From the NCBI GenBank assembly GCA_021813155.1, contig JAKALK010000006.1, positions 1-23,228 on the forward strand: a stretch of 23,228 nt of DNA, read 5' to 3'. The notes beneath the pieces are model-generated. The model had not been told where the DNA came from. It did no database searches and worked only from the letters and a program-made list of their open reading frames with translations. A program made the translations under genes and the position numbers. The first letter of the stretch is position 1; every line of letters begins with the position of its first letter. This stretch comes from a bacterium (GTDB lineage: Bacteria > Patescibacteriota > Minisyncoccia > UBA6257 > 2-01-FULL-56-20). This document shows positions 5,646-13,865 of the stretch, in pieces.

Positions 5646-6734
5646 ATGATTAACCCCTTCAAGTCCCTTAAACAGAAAGTTTTCCCTTCTTATTTGGGGG
5701 TTGATATTGGCACTACCAACATAAAAGTTGTTGAAGTTAAACAAGGCGAACAACTTCCTCGAGTTGTTAATTACGGCTTTCTTCAATCAAGCGGGCATCT
5801 CCTTCGGTCCAACGACGTCATCCAGACTTCTAGTCTTAAGCTTTTTAGTGAACATGCTACAGATTTACTTAAGGCCATCACCGCCAAAATGAAAGTCGGC
5901 ACCACCACAGTCTTGGCTTCTCTGCCCATCTTCTCAGTTTTTACTTCTGTTTTTGAATTCCCTGAAATGCCGGAAAACGAGCTTGAGAAAAGTTTAACTT
6001 TTCAAGCGCGCCAATACATTCCTTTGCCTATTTCTGAAGTTGCTATTGATTGGATGAAAGTAGGGGAAAGAGAAGATGACAAGGGATTTCGTTATCAGCA
6101 AGTCCTACTTATTTCTGTTCCTCAAGAACTTATTAAAAAATACCAGCTTATTTTCAAGGGCGCGGGACTTAATCTTAAATTATTAGAAATCGAAAGCTTA
6201 AGCCTTGGTCGCTCTTTGATTGGTTCCGACCAAACCCCCACCATTGTTGTCGACATTGGTAGTCGCTCTTCAAGTGTCGCGTTTTTTGATAAAGGGCAAT
6301 TCAAATTTGCTTCTCAGAGTGATTATGCCGGTTCTTCTTTAACTCAAGCCCTGGCATCTAGTCTCAATGTAAACCCTCTTCGCGCGGAGGAACTTAAAAA
6401 AGAACACGGCATCATTAATATCGGCCCTAATTATGAATTATCCACAATAATGTTGCCTTTTTTGGATGTTATAATTAGTGAGGTAAAAAAGGCTCAATTC
6501 AACTACCAGAGCCAGTTTTTCGCTCCTCACAATACCGAAAGACTTATTATAACCGGAGGGGGAGCTAATCTAGCTGGGATTGAAAAGTATTTTGAGAAAG
6601 AGTTTAACTTCCCTGTTATCAAAGCTTCTCCGTTCACTAAGTTTGAATATCCGTCTGTCGTTGAACCTCTCTTGAGCGAACTCAATCCCACTCTAACTGT
6701 TGCCTTGGGCCTTGCTCTTAAGGAGTTTATCTAA
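5646..6734 (+). CDS. pilM: PilM, actin-like T4P assembly protein
   Basis: 362 residues, usual PilM length. LGVDIGTTNIKVVEV (from 17) is the phosphate 1 loop of the actin/FtsA fold, IVVDIGSRSSSVAFF (about 199-213) the second phosphate loop, and LIITGGGANLAG (about 298-309) the adenosine-binding strand. PilM is a cytoplasmic ATP-binding protein that forms a ring under the pilus base, binds the N-terminus of PilN and links the PilNO platform to the motor. It is the first gene of the T4P block, 18 bases ahead of pilN, and has its own extended -10. ATG 5646 is kept because it lies just after the predicted transcription start. Confidence 0.95.
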   Translation: MINPFKSLKQKVFPSYLGVDIGTTNIKVVEVKQGEQLPRVVNYGFLQSSGHLLRSNDVIQTSSLKLFSEHATDLLKAITAKMKVGTTTVLASLPIFSVFTSVFEFPEMPENELEKSLTFQARQYIPLPISEVAIDWMKVGEREDDKGFRYQQVLLISVPQELIKKYQLIFKGAGLNLKLLEIESLSLGRSLIGSDQTPTIVVDIGSRSSSVAFFDKGQFKFASQSDYAGSSLTQALASSLNVNPLRAEELKKEHGIINIGPNYELSTIMLPFLDVIISEVKKAQFNYQSQFFAPHNTERLIITGGGANLAGIEKYFEKEFNFPVIKASPFTKFEYPSVVEPLLSELNPTLTVALGLALKEFI

Positions 6735-6752
6735 ATCTCATAACTTTTAATT

Positions 6753-7310
6753 ATGCCTCTTCCTCAAAAAGTCACCGAGCAGCTTGCTCGTGTGCCAGCT
6801 AGAACGCCGGGCATTGCCGGCCAACTCCTAATGCTCACCAGCCTCCTCTTCTTCGTGAGCCTCGGCTCTTATTTAGGACTTCAATATGGTTATAAGCCCT
6901 ACCTAGATACTCAAATTGAAAATCTTGATAAAGATATTAATAACTTTGCCAAGCAAATTTCTCCTCAGGAGCAAACAAAAATTATTAACTTTTATTCCCA
7001 GCTCGCCAATCTTGAGACTCTTCTCAATAATCACATTTTTACTTCGGCACTTTTGGATTGGTTTGAAAAGAATACTCAGGTTAACATCTATTACTCGAAT
7101 TTTAATTTTGATTCTATTAAAGGCGATATTACTTTAAGCGGCGTTGCTAAAACCATTGAAGATCTTGGTGAGCAGCTCATCATTTTCAACCAACTTCCCG
7201 AGGTTCGCAAAGTAATTTTAAGCGGTATTAGTTCCCAACCCAACGGCCTCAAAGAATTTGAGCTTCGCCTTTCAATCAATTCACAACTCATAAAAAGAGC
7301 TACACCCTAA
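6753..7310 (+). CDS. pilN: PilN-like T4P alignment protein
   Basis: 185 residues. A roughly 20-residue cytoplasmic N-terminus, one TM helix (about 21-44), a coiled-coil-like stretch (about 50-75) and a ferredoxin-like outer domain (strands such as INIYYSNFNFDS-like segments near 110-185) match PilN. PilN pairs with PilO across the membrane and contacts PilM from inside. The classic PilM-binding INLLP sequence near the N-terminus is absent; the start reads MPLPQKVTEQLARVPARTPG. The assignment rests on gene order and architecture rather than on motif. No SD motif precedes the ATG. Confidence 0.8.
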   Translation: MPLPQKVTEQLARVPARTPGIAGQLLMLTSLLFFVSLGSYLGLQYGYKPYLDTQIENLDKDINNFAKQISPQEQTKIINFYSQLANLETLLNNHIFTSALLDWFEKNTQVNIYYSNFNFDSIKGDITLSGVAKTIEDLGEQLIIFNQLPEVRKVILSGISSQPNGLKEFELRLSINSQLIKRATP

Positions 7311-7333
7311 ATAACCAACCCTTCTCATTAATC

Positions 7334-7942
7334 ATGAAACAATCCACCAAAAGACTTTTCAGTATGGTTATTGCTCTGGTTTTAGTTGTGGCTGCTTTTC
7401 TTATCTTCTTTGATCTCACTCAGCCGACCTATCGAGACATTCAAGCGATTAAGGGGCAAGCCATGGGGAGAGAGGAGTTTATTGAAAGTAAGAAAGTAGC
7501 TATCCGCCAGGTCCAAAAACTAATCCAGTCTTTTACTGATGACCTCGAACTCCAGAATGCCCAAGCTGCTGTTGGGCTTTCTTTCCCCACCGAACCCGAT
7601 CTCCCAAGTGCCCTTATTCAATTAAACGGTCTCATTGAGCTCAACAATCTTTCAGTCCGCTCTATTGCAGTCTCTGAATCTACTCCGACTGGGAAAAACA
7701 CCTCCGACAACAGGTCGGCGAGCAGCTCCTCTAGCTTTGTACGCCCCATCAGTAAGGTTATCTTTAATCTTGAATTAACAGGCACATACGAAGATCTCAA
7801 GAATCTCCTTAGAAATATAGAATCTAATATTAGAATTTTCGATATTGAACAGATTGGTATTAGCCCCCAGATTAAACCTGGTCAGAATGTCTATCAATAT
7901 AGCTTAAAAGTCGTAACTTATTATCAAGGACAACCTAAGTAA
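7334..7942 (+). CDS. pilO: PilO-like T4P alignment protein
   Basis: 202 residues with a short basic N-terminus, one TM helix (about 9-27), a helical region (30-75) and an outer alpha/beta domain ending in KVVTYYQ, the layout of PilO. A Ser/Thr/Asn-rich linker (about 116-136, with SASSSSS) interrupts the outer domain. PilO forms a heterodimer with PilN and helps set pilus extension and retraction. It follows the pilN-like gene by 23 bases and precedes the PilP-like gene by 3. The call depends on order and topology; sequence identity to model PilO is expected to be low. Confidence 0.8.
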   Translation: MKQSTKRLFSMVIALVLVVAAFLIFFDLTQPTYRDIQAIKGQAMGREEFIESKKVAIRQVQKLIQSFTDDLELQNAQAAVGLSFPTEPDLPSALIQLNGLIELNNLSVRSIAVSESTPTGKNTSDNRSASSSSSFVRPISKVIFNLELTGTYEDLKNLLRNIESNIRIFDIEQIGISPQIKPGQNVYQYSLKVVTYYQGQPK

Positions 7943-7945
7943 TCT

Positions 7946-8239
7946 ATGGCTATTATTGTCGAAGAAGGTAAAAAAAGCTTTGGTTTCCTCAATTTTATTA
8001 TCTGGCTGCTTGTTTTAGGCATTGTTTTCTTCGCTACTTACTATATTTTCTTTAAACAACCCGAAGTAGTTCATGAGTTTATTCCTTCGGCAGATATTTT
8101 TGAAAATATCAATCCGCTTTCAAAAATAACCCTCGATCCCGAGATTACCAAAAGCCCCGCTTTTACAGCTCTTACTGTCTACATTACGAGCCCTGGACAA
8201 ACTAGATCTGGTCGCACCAATCCTTTCGCTCCTTTTTAA
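7946..8239 (+). CDS. Small TM protein in the PilP position
   Basis: 97 residues: a short N-terminus, one TM helix (about 13-35) and a 60-residue outer tail ending GRTNPFAPF. The ending resembles the R-[RN]-[DN]-PF-x-P motif of PilP lipoproteins, which in diderms ties PilNO to the secretin PilQ. There is no lipobox Cys, no Cys at all and no PilP beta domain. It may be a reduced PilP analogue in a cell with no secretin, or simply another member of the PilNO complex. It sits 3 bases after pilO and 12 before pilB, so it is translated with them. The function is inferred from position and the C-terminal motif. Confidence 0.6.
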   Translation: MAIIVEEGKKSFGFLNFIIWLLVLGIVFFATYYIFFKQPEVVHEFIPSADIFENINPLSKITLDPEITKSPAFTALTVYITSPGQTRSGRTNPFAPF

Positions 8240-8251
8240 TAAACTACTTCT

Positions 8252-9973
8252 ATGAATGATGACCAATTCCTTGAACTGCTAGAAAAAAATCGCCTCATCG
8301 AAGAGAACTCTAAGATCAAACTAAAACGAGACGCCCTACTTTCTGGTCGCTCCATTGAACAACTCCTATATGAACGCCACTTAGTCGACGATGCCAAAGT
8401 CGCAGAACTTAAGAGTCAGATTCAAGGAGTTCCTTACTTAAAAATAGAAGCCGAAAACTTAAGCGAGGACCTTCTTAAGACTATCCCCGAAGAAACGGTT
8501 CGCACCTACGGCGTTGCTCCCATAGAAAAGAACGGAGAGTTGTTAGTTGTTGGTATGCTTCATCCCGATGATTCTAAGGCTCAAGATGCCCTGAAATTTA
8601 TCGCGCGGCGTGGCCATTACAACCTCGGTATCTATTTAATTTCTTATGGTGATTGGCAAGCTGTTTTAAGAAGATATTCTCCCTACAAAAGCGAGATTCA
8701 AGCCGCCATTCAGAACCTCAATATTAAAAGTGGCTCAGGGACAAGAAAGATGACTAGCCTTGAAGAAGGCTCAGGTGGCGATGAAGCTCCCATTATTAAA
8801 ATTGTTGCCGACACTCTTAAGGAAGCCGTCGAAAGCAAGGCTTCGGATGTTCATGTTGAACCCCAGGAGAATTGTTTGCGTATTCGTTTTCGTATTGATG
8901 GCGATCTCCAAGAAGTCGCCACCCTTCCCGCTGAAGTTTCTAATCTAGTCGTTTCTCGCATTAAGGTAATGTCTAATCTTAAAATCGACGAAACTCGGAT
9001 TCCTCAAGACGGACGTTTTCGCAGTCGCATTATGAATCGCGAGATAGACTTTCGAGTTGCTACTTTCCCGACTCCTCTCGGAGAAAAAGTGGCTATCCGA
9101 ATCCTCGATTCTTCGGTTGGATTGAAAACATTCGACCAACTTGGATTAGTCGGTAAAAATCTTGAGATTGTTCAAAAAGGGCTCGACGAGCCTTTTGGCA
9201 TGATCGTAATCAGCGGTCCCACTGGTTCCGGTAAAAGCACTACTCTTTATGCTCTTCTTCAAAGCCTCAATAAGGAGTCGGTGAATATTGTTAGCCTCGA
9301 AGATCCGGTCGAGTACTTTGTCCCCGGCATTAATCAATCCCAAGTTCGGCCGGAAATTGGTTATGATTTTGCCTCCGGTCTCCGACAGATTTTAAGACAA
9401 GATCCCAATGTCATTATGGTTGGTGAAATTCGAGACGACGAAACAGCTGGTCTCGCTATTCACGCTGCTCTAACTGGGCATATTGTCCTCTCGACTATTC
9501 ATACTAACAATGCCATTGGCGTTATCCCTCGTCTCATCGACATGAAGGTCGAACCCTTCCTTCTCCCCTCAGCTTTAAATATTATGATGGCCCAGCGTCT
9601 CGTTTCTGCGTTTTGCGAAAACTGCAAAGTTCCCGTCGAAGCCCCTCCACCCATTCAGAAAGTTATTAAAACTGCCCTTGAGCGGTTTCCCAAGGAAATC
9701 TCCAATTCTTATAAAGAACCCTACCAAATCTACCGGGCTCCGGGTTGCGATAAATGCAAAAATCGTGGCTTTATTGGCCGTTTAGCCATAATCGAGGTTT
9801 TGGCTATGACTCCAGAACTTGAGGCCATCATCAATTCAGGACCCACTTCCGAAAAAATTACTTCCGAGACTAGGCGGCAAGGCATGATTAGTTTAAGACA
9901 AGACGGCATCCTTAAGGCTTTAGCCGGCCAGGTCTCGATTGAAGAAGTAATACGCGAAACCGAGGATTATTAA
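8252..9973 (+). CDS. pilB: PilB/GspE-type pilus extension ATPase
   Basis: 573 residues, full length. The N-terminal GspE/MshEN-like domain occupies about 1-150. The secretion ATPase domain carries Walker A GPTGSGKST (322-330), the Asp box before it and Walker B VIMVGEIRDDE (387-397), then the His box TGHIVLSTIHTN. Two CxxC pairs (455/458 and 499/502) form the zinc site typical of PilB/GspE and absent from PilT. The hexamer hydrolyses ATP on the cytoplasmic face of PilC and drives pilin insertion. It is 12 bases after the PilP-like gene, with no SD motif (bases before ATG: ACTACTTCT). Confidence 0.97.
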   Translation: MNDDQFLELLEKNRLIEENSKIKLKRDALLSGRSIEQLLYERHLVDDAKVAELKSQIQGVPYLKIEAENLSEDLLKTIPEETVRTYGVAPIEKNGELLVVGMLHPDDSKAQDALKFIARRGHYNLGIYLISYGDWQAVLRRYSPYKSEIQAAIQNLNIKSGSGTRKMTSLEEGSGGDEAPIIKIVADTLKEAVESKASDVHVEPQENCLRIRFRIDGDLQEVATLPAEVSNLVVSRIKVMSNLKIDETRIPQDGRFRSRIMNREIDFRVATFPTPLGEKVAIRILDSSVGLKTFDQLGLVGKNLEIVQKGLDEPFGMIVISGPTGSGKSTTLYALLQSLNKESVNIVSLEDPVEYFVPGINQSQVRPEIGYDFASGLRQILRQDPNVIMVGEIRDDETAGLAIHAALTGHIVLSTIHTNNAIGVIPRLIDMKVEPFLLPSALNIMMAQRLVSAFCENCKVPVEAPPPIQKVIKTALERFPKEISNSYKEPYQIYRAPGCDKCKNRGFIGRLAIIEVLAMTPELEAIINSGPTSEKITSETRRQGMISLRQDGILKALAGQVSIEEVIRETEDY

Positions 9974-9996
9974 TGCGAAATATTTTAAACTTGTAA

Positions 9997-10002
9997 TATA
10001 AT
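9997..10002 (+). promoter_or_regulatory. Possible -10 element before pilT
   Basis: TATAAT lies 8 bases before the pilT ATG in the 37-base gap after pilB. If used, the mRNA would be leaderless. There is no -35 or TG extension, and the gap is AT-rich, so it may be chance. Confidence 0.3.
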
Positions 10003-10010
10003 TAAAAGAT

Positions 10011-11090
10011 ATGACCACTCTTAACTTTCAAGACAAACTTTCTGAGCTTCTTATTACTACTGCGAAACAGAACGCGTCCGACCTCCATATTGCGGTTGGT
10101 CGACGCCCAAGTCTTCGAGTTGACGGCGTCTTAGTTTCTCTTCAAAAAGAAAACATTGTAACTCCTGACATTGCTGAAGGGTTGGTAATGGCTATGCTAA
10201 ACGATGAACAAAAAGCTAAGTTTGCTAAAGAAAAACAAGTTGACTTTGCTTATAGTCTTGCCGACAAAGCTCGTTTTAGGGTTAATGCCTATATGCAGCG
10301 TGGTTATCATTCTGCCGCCATGCGCCTTATCCCGGCCCGCATCCGCACTATCGAAGAACTTCGTCTTCCCCCTATTCTTCATGACCTTTCCAAGCTTTCC
10401 CAGGGTTTTATTCTTATCGTTGGTCCCGCCGGACACGGTAAATCCACTTGTCTGGCTGGTATTTTAGACGAAGTGAACCACACTCGCACCGAGCATATTA
10501 TTACCATTGAAGATCCAATCGAATATCTTTTTACCCAAGATCGGTCCATTGTCTCTCAGAGAGAAGTTGGCAGCGACACCGAGGATTTTAATGGCGGCCT
10601 TCGTACTATCTTAAGACAAGACCCTGATGTCATTATGGTAGGGGAAATGCGCGATGCTACCTCTATCTCTACGGCTATGACCGCCTCTGAAACCGGTCAC
10701 TTAGTTTTCTCGACTCTCCATACCAACTCTGCCTCTCAAACCGTCGATAGAATTATCGACTCTTTCCCTCCTGAGCAACAAGGTCAGATAGTTTCTCAGC
10801 TCGCCGCTACCCTTGTAGCTATTGTCTCGCTGCGACTTTTGCCTCGTCTTGGAGGCGGGCGCGTTCCGGCCTATGAAATTATGTTGGTCAATCCCGCCAT
10901 TCGTAACTTAGTTAGGGAACGCAAAGTCTATCAAATTGATCTCGTGATTGAAACCAGTCTTCAAGAGGGAATGATTAGTTTGAACCGCTGCCTCGCCAGA
11001 CTCGTTAAGGACAAAGAAATTTCCCTCGAGACAGCCGAACTTCACTCTCTGAATCCTGGCGAGCTAAGAATCCTGCTCGAAAAAATCTGA
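10011..11090 (+). CDS. pilT: PilT, pilus retraction ATPase
   Basis: 359 residues, normal PilT length. It has an N-terminal PAS-like domain (SDLHIAVGRRPSLRVDG near 25-41), Walker A GPAGHGKST (138-146), Walker B VIMVGEMRD (207-215), the His box TGHLVFSTLHTN, and AIRNLVRERK (from 296), which corresponds to the PilT-specific AIRNLIREG motif. The CxxC zinc pairs of PilB are absent. Its hexamer disassembles the pilus, powering twitching, DNA uptake and pulling on surfaces or partner cells. Walker A has His where Ser is usual, which still fits GxxxxGK[ST]. The gene stops with TGA, evidence that UGA is not reassigned. It lies 15 bases before pilC. Confidence 0.96.
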   Translation: MTTLNFQDKLSELLITTAKQNASDLHIAVGRRPSLRVDGVLVSLQKENIVTPDIAEGLVMAMLNDEQKAKFAKEKQVDFAYSLADKARFRVNAYMQRGYHSAAMRLIPARIRTIEELRLPPILHDLSKLSQGFILIVGPAGHGKSTCLAGILDEVNHTRTEHIITIEDPIEYLFTQDRSIVSQREVGSDTEDFNGGLRTILRQDPDVIMVGEMRDATSISTAMTASETGHLVFSTLHTNSASQTVDRIIDSFPPEQQGQIVSQLAATLVAIVSLRLLPRLGGGRVPAYEIMLVNPAIRNLVRERKVYQIDLVIETSLQEGMISLNRCLARLVKDKEISLETAELHSLNPGELRILLEKI

Positions 11091-11105
11091 GCCCTAATTT
11101 TTAAA

Positions 11106-12323
11106 ATGAAGTTCAGGTATCAAGCCAGAAATAAGATGGGAGAATTACAGGTGGGCTATGTTGAGGCGCCAAGTCGGGATATGGCAGCTAACATTTTAGT
11201 TAGCCACGAGCTTTTCGTCTTAAGTCTGGACTCGGCCGATAAAAAGAATATTCTTGACCGTTTCTCAACCTACTTCGGGAGGGTTAAAAGAAAGGACTTA
11301 GTGATTTTCACTCGCCAACTTGCGACTCTTCTTGAAGCTCGTCTCCCATTAAATAACGCTCTTAAAACTCTCTATGAGCAAACATCACAGCCAACTCTCA
11401 AAGAAGCCGCCTACCAGATTGCCGAGGATGTTGACGCTGGCCTTTCTTTGTCGCAGGCCCTAGAGCGTCAAGGAGAAATTTTTTCCACTTTTTTCGTTAG
11501 TATGATTCGCACCGCTGAAGTCACGGGGAACTTAAATGAGGTAACGAGTTTCTTGGCCGACTACATCGAGAAAGAATCTGTACTGGTTACTAAGGCCAGA
11601 TCTGCTTTAATTTATCCTGTCATTGTCGTTGGCCTCTTTATCGCTGTAGCCGCCATTCTCGTTATCTTTGTTTTCCCTCAATTGGCGCCGGTTTTTGAAC
11701 AGTCCGGTGTAACCCTACCATTTTTAACTCGATTTCTTATCGGATCAGGTAAGTTCGCTGCTACTTGGTGGCCGGCTTTGGTCGTTGCCTTCTCGGTTCT
11801 ACTGATTATTCTCTTTGATTATATCCAAAGCGACGAAGGTAAAGCTTTCATCGACGACTCAAAAATCCGTCTTCCGATTATCAAAAAAATTTTTCTCCCT
11901 ATCACCATCGCCCGCTTCTCTAATGCAGGTAATATGCTCCTCAAAGGGGGAGTTCCGCTTGCTCAGTCTATTGAGATTATTAGTCAGACCCTGGACAATG
12001 TTCTCTATCGCGATATTCTTCGCGATGTCGCCGACGCCGTTCGTCAAGGAGTTCCTCTCTCTGAGGCTCTTGGAAAGTACCCGGTTTATTTCCCGCCCAT
12101 AGTTTCTCAAATGATCGTAGTTGGCGAAACGAGCGGGCAGCTTGATAAAATTTTCACTCGCATTTCTGCTTTTTATGACCGCGAAGCTGACACAGTTATC
12201 AATAACATCGTTGACCTCATCCAGCCCCTACTTATGATTGGAATGGGCGTGATGGTTGCTCTTCTTTTTGCCTCTGTGCTTCTCCCGCTCTATCAATTAA
12301 CTGCTACTTTTGGCAGTAGTTAA
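11106..12323 (+). CDS. pilC: PilC/GspF inner-membrane platform protein
   Basis: 405 residues, full length. Two homologous GspF domains are visible: the first begins FTRQLATLLEARLPLNNAL (from about 68), the second RFSNAGNMLLKGGVPLAQSI (from 270). Three TM regions lie near 171-192, 220-240 and 375-398. PilC sits in the membrane, is rotated by the PilB or PilT hexamers from below, and feeds or removes pilin subunits. It directly follows pilT. A 127-base gap with a separate promoter separates it from the pilin gene. Confidence 0.95.
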   Translation: MKFRYQARNKMGELQVGYVEAPSRDMAANILVSHELFVLSLDSADKKNILDRFSTYFGRVKRKDLVIFTRQLATLLEARLPLNNALKTLYEQTSQPTLKEAAYQIAEDVDAGLSLSQALERQGEIFSTFFVSMIRTAEVTGNLNEVTSFLADYIEKESVLVTKARSALIYPVIVVGLFIAVAAILVIFVFPQLAPVFEQSGVTLPFLTRFLIGSGKFAATWWPALVVAFSVLLIILFDYIQSDEGKAFIDDSKIRLPIIKKIFLPITIARFSNAGNMLLKGGVPLAQSIEIISQTLDNVLYRDILRDVADAVRQGVPLSEALGKYPVYFPPIVSQMIVVGETSGQLDKIFTRISAFYDREADTVINNIVDLIQPLLMIGMGVMVALLFASVLLPLYQLTATFGSS

Positions 12324-12351
12324 GCACTCATAGAACTGTGGATTTCTATCG

Positions 12352-12373
12352 GCCAATTTATGCTATAATTGGC
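12352..12373 (+). promoter_or_regulatory. Pilin promoter overlapped by an inverted repeat
   Basis: TGCTATAAT (12361-12369) is a consensus extended -10, about 75 bases before the pilin ATG. It lies within GCCAATT (12352-12358) and AATTGGC (12367-12373), a perfect 7-bp inverted repeat with an 8-base spacer, so a dimeric regulator bound here would cover the -10. A separate promoter for the major pilin is expected, because far more pilin than machinery is needed. Confidence 0.6.
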
Positions 12374-12450
12374 TAAACGCCCTTCAAAGTGGGTATTCTG
12401 AAAGGTCGAAGAGGAAAAATAACGATACAAAAGTTGGAAAGACAGAGAAA

Positions 12451-12933
12451 ATGAACCTAAAGTTTCGAAAAGGTTTTACTCTAATTGAAGTTCTTATTGT
12501 GGTCGCCATTATTGGTATTTTAGCTTCAGTAGTTCTAGTTGGTTTAGGGCCTCTTCAGAGACAAGGAAGAGACGCCAGGCGTATTTCCGATCTGAAGCAA
12601 GTTCAAGCTGGCCTCGAGCTTTACTACAACAAATGTGGCTATTATCCCGGTAACGCAGAAAATGGTGCCACTTGCGCTGGCTACGCTGCCAATAACACCT
12701 GGGCTGGATTAGTCACCGCGCTAACTGGAAGTAATATCGGAGTTAGTAATGTTCCTCATGACCCTAACGCCGCCCGTGACTATTTCTACGAAGCCAATGG
12801 CACGAGTTATGTCATCGGTGCCACTTTAGACGATCCTCAAAATACTAGCCTAAGAAATGATATTGATAATGCTAATCGTCCGGCAGGCTTTAGCATTAAC
12901 TGCGATGACCCAGTTTACTGTGTGGCTCTTTAA
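12451..12933 (+). CDS. Type IV pilin, probable major subunit
   Basis: 160 residues. A six-residue basic leader is followed by KG|FTLIEVLIVVAIIGILA: cleavage after Gly8, N-methylated Phe, Glu at mature position 5, then the hydrophobic assembly helix. The GspG-like continuation (GRDARRISDLKQVQAGLELYY) and short globular head match CPR pilins. Four Cys (two near NKCGYYPG...ATCAGY, two in INCDDPVYC) could form disulfides. PilD processes it and PilB/PilC assemble it. It has its own strong promoter and a 75-base leader, and comes first in the pilin group, both signs of the major subunit. That it is major rather than a minor pseudopilin is inference. Confidence 0.9.
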   Translation: MNLKFRKGFTLIEVLIVVAIIGILASVVLVGLGPLQRQGRDARRISDLKQVQAGLELYYNKCGYYPGNAENGATCAGYAANNTWAGLVTALTGSNIGVSNVPHDPNAARDYFYEANGTSYVIGATLDDPQNTSLRNDIDNANRPAGFSINCDDPVYCVAL

Positions 12934-12957
12934 TTGAAGATCTAATTTGAGAAGGCT

Positions 12958-13824
12958 ATGAGTGTTTGGTCTTTCGTGTTTGGATTGGCTATCGGCAGCT
13001 TTCTGAATGTTCTAGCTTGCCGTTATGATCCAGAAAAATTCTTATTGAATAAAGAAAGCTTAGGCGGTCGTTCGGCCTGCCCTAAGTGTGGGAATAAGCT
13101 CAAATGGTTTGAGCTTATTCCTTTATTAAGCTTTATCATTTTGCGCGCTCGTTGCAGAAACTGTCAAAGCCGGATTAGTTTTGAGTACCCTTTGGTTGAA
13201 ATTAGCTCCGCTTTAATTTTTACATTAGTTCCCTGGGGGTTATCTCGTCTGCCATTTTTCAACTTTTTCGGCTTATCTACGAGCTACTGGCTTCTAACAG
13301 CAAGCTATATTTTGGTGCTTGAAACTCTTCTCCTTATCACTCTTATTGATGTCCGCCTCAAACTCATACCGGACGAGCTAAATATTTTTCTTGTTTGTTT
13401 GGGATTTATTATCGGCTTCTTTTCTAGAATTCACTTTGATTACGTCAATGGTTCCTTCGTTGGTTCCTACGCTGCTATTTTTGGCTTGCGCGGCAATGTT
13501 TGGATCAATCACATCGTCGCCTCTATTGTGGCGGCTGTTTTTTTCGGATTCATAATTTTTATTACCCGAGGCAAAGGTATGGGGATGGGGGATCTAAAAT
13601 TAATCGCCGCTCTTGGCTTAGTTTTTGGCTGGCCCGATATTATTATGATCGCCGCTCTCTCTTTTATTGTTGGATCGATTTTCAGCCTCCCCGCTCTTGT
13701 TTTTAGAAAAAAACATCTAAAAAGCTTTATTCCTTTCGGACCCTTTATTGCTACTGCTGCCGCTATTGTATTTTTCTTTGGAGAGGATTTAATGCATCTC
13801 TATTTTAGCCTCTTCCGAGGATAA
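12958..13824 (+). CDS. pilD: PilD prepilin peptidase / N-methyltransferase
   Basis: 288 residues. The N-terminal domain holds the zinc-binding pairs C41/C44 and C66/C69 (CPKC, CRNC) of bifunctional enzymes that also methylate the new N-terminus. The aspartic protease residues are Asp131 (in LITLIDVRLKLIPDELN) and Asp212 in the GxGD motif (GMGMGDLKL). About eight TM segments are visible. It cuts prepilins after Gly on the inner face of the membrane, so it serves the five prepilin-like proteins in this window. An SD-like AGAAGG five bases before the ATG is one of the few in the block. Confidence 0.95.
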   Translation: MSVWSFVFGLAIGSFLNVLACRYDPEKFLLNKESLGGRSACPKCGNKLKWFELIPLLSFIILRARCRNCQSRISFEYPLVEISSALIFTLVPWGLSRLPFFNFFGLSTSYWLLTASYILVLETLLLITLIDVRLKLIPDELNIFLVCLGFIIGFFSRIHFDYVNGSFVGSYAAIFGLRGNVWINHIVASIVAAVFFGFIIFITRGKGMGMGDLKLIAALGLVFGWPDIIMIAALSFIVGSIFSLPALVFRKKHLKSFIPFGPFIATAAAIVFFFGEDLMHLYFSLFRG

Positions 13825-13828
13825 GGTA

Positions 13829-13837
13829 TGATATACT
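13829..13837 (+). promoter_or_regulatory. Possible extended -10 for minor pilins
   Basis: TGATATACT matches an extended -10 at all but one position and lies 28 bases before the ATG at 13866. It could add transcription of the minor-pilin group. No -35 was identified. Confidence 0.35.
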
Positions 13838-13865
13838 TAGCCTGAAGCTAGAGTATTGCCTCTTT

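Noticed and set aside
10011..11090. Alternative genetic code with UGA read as Gly (code 25)
   Set aside because: pilT ends at TGA exactly at the usual PilT length, and Gly positions in motifs use normal GGN codons.
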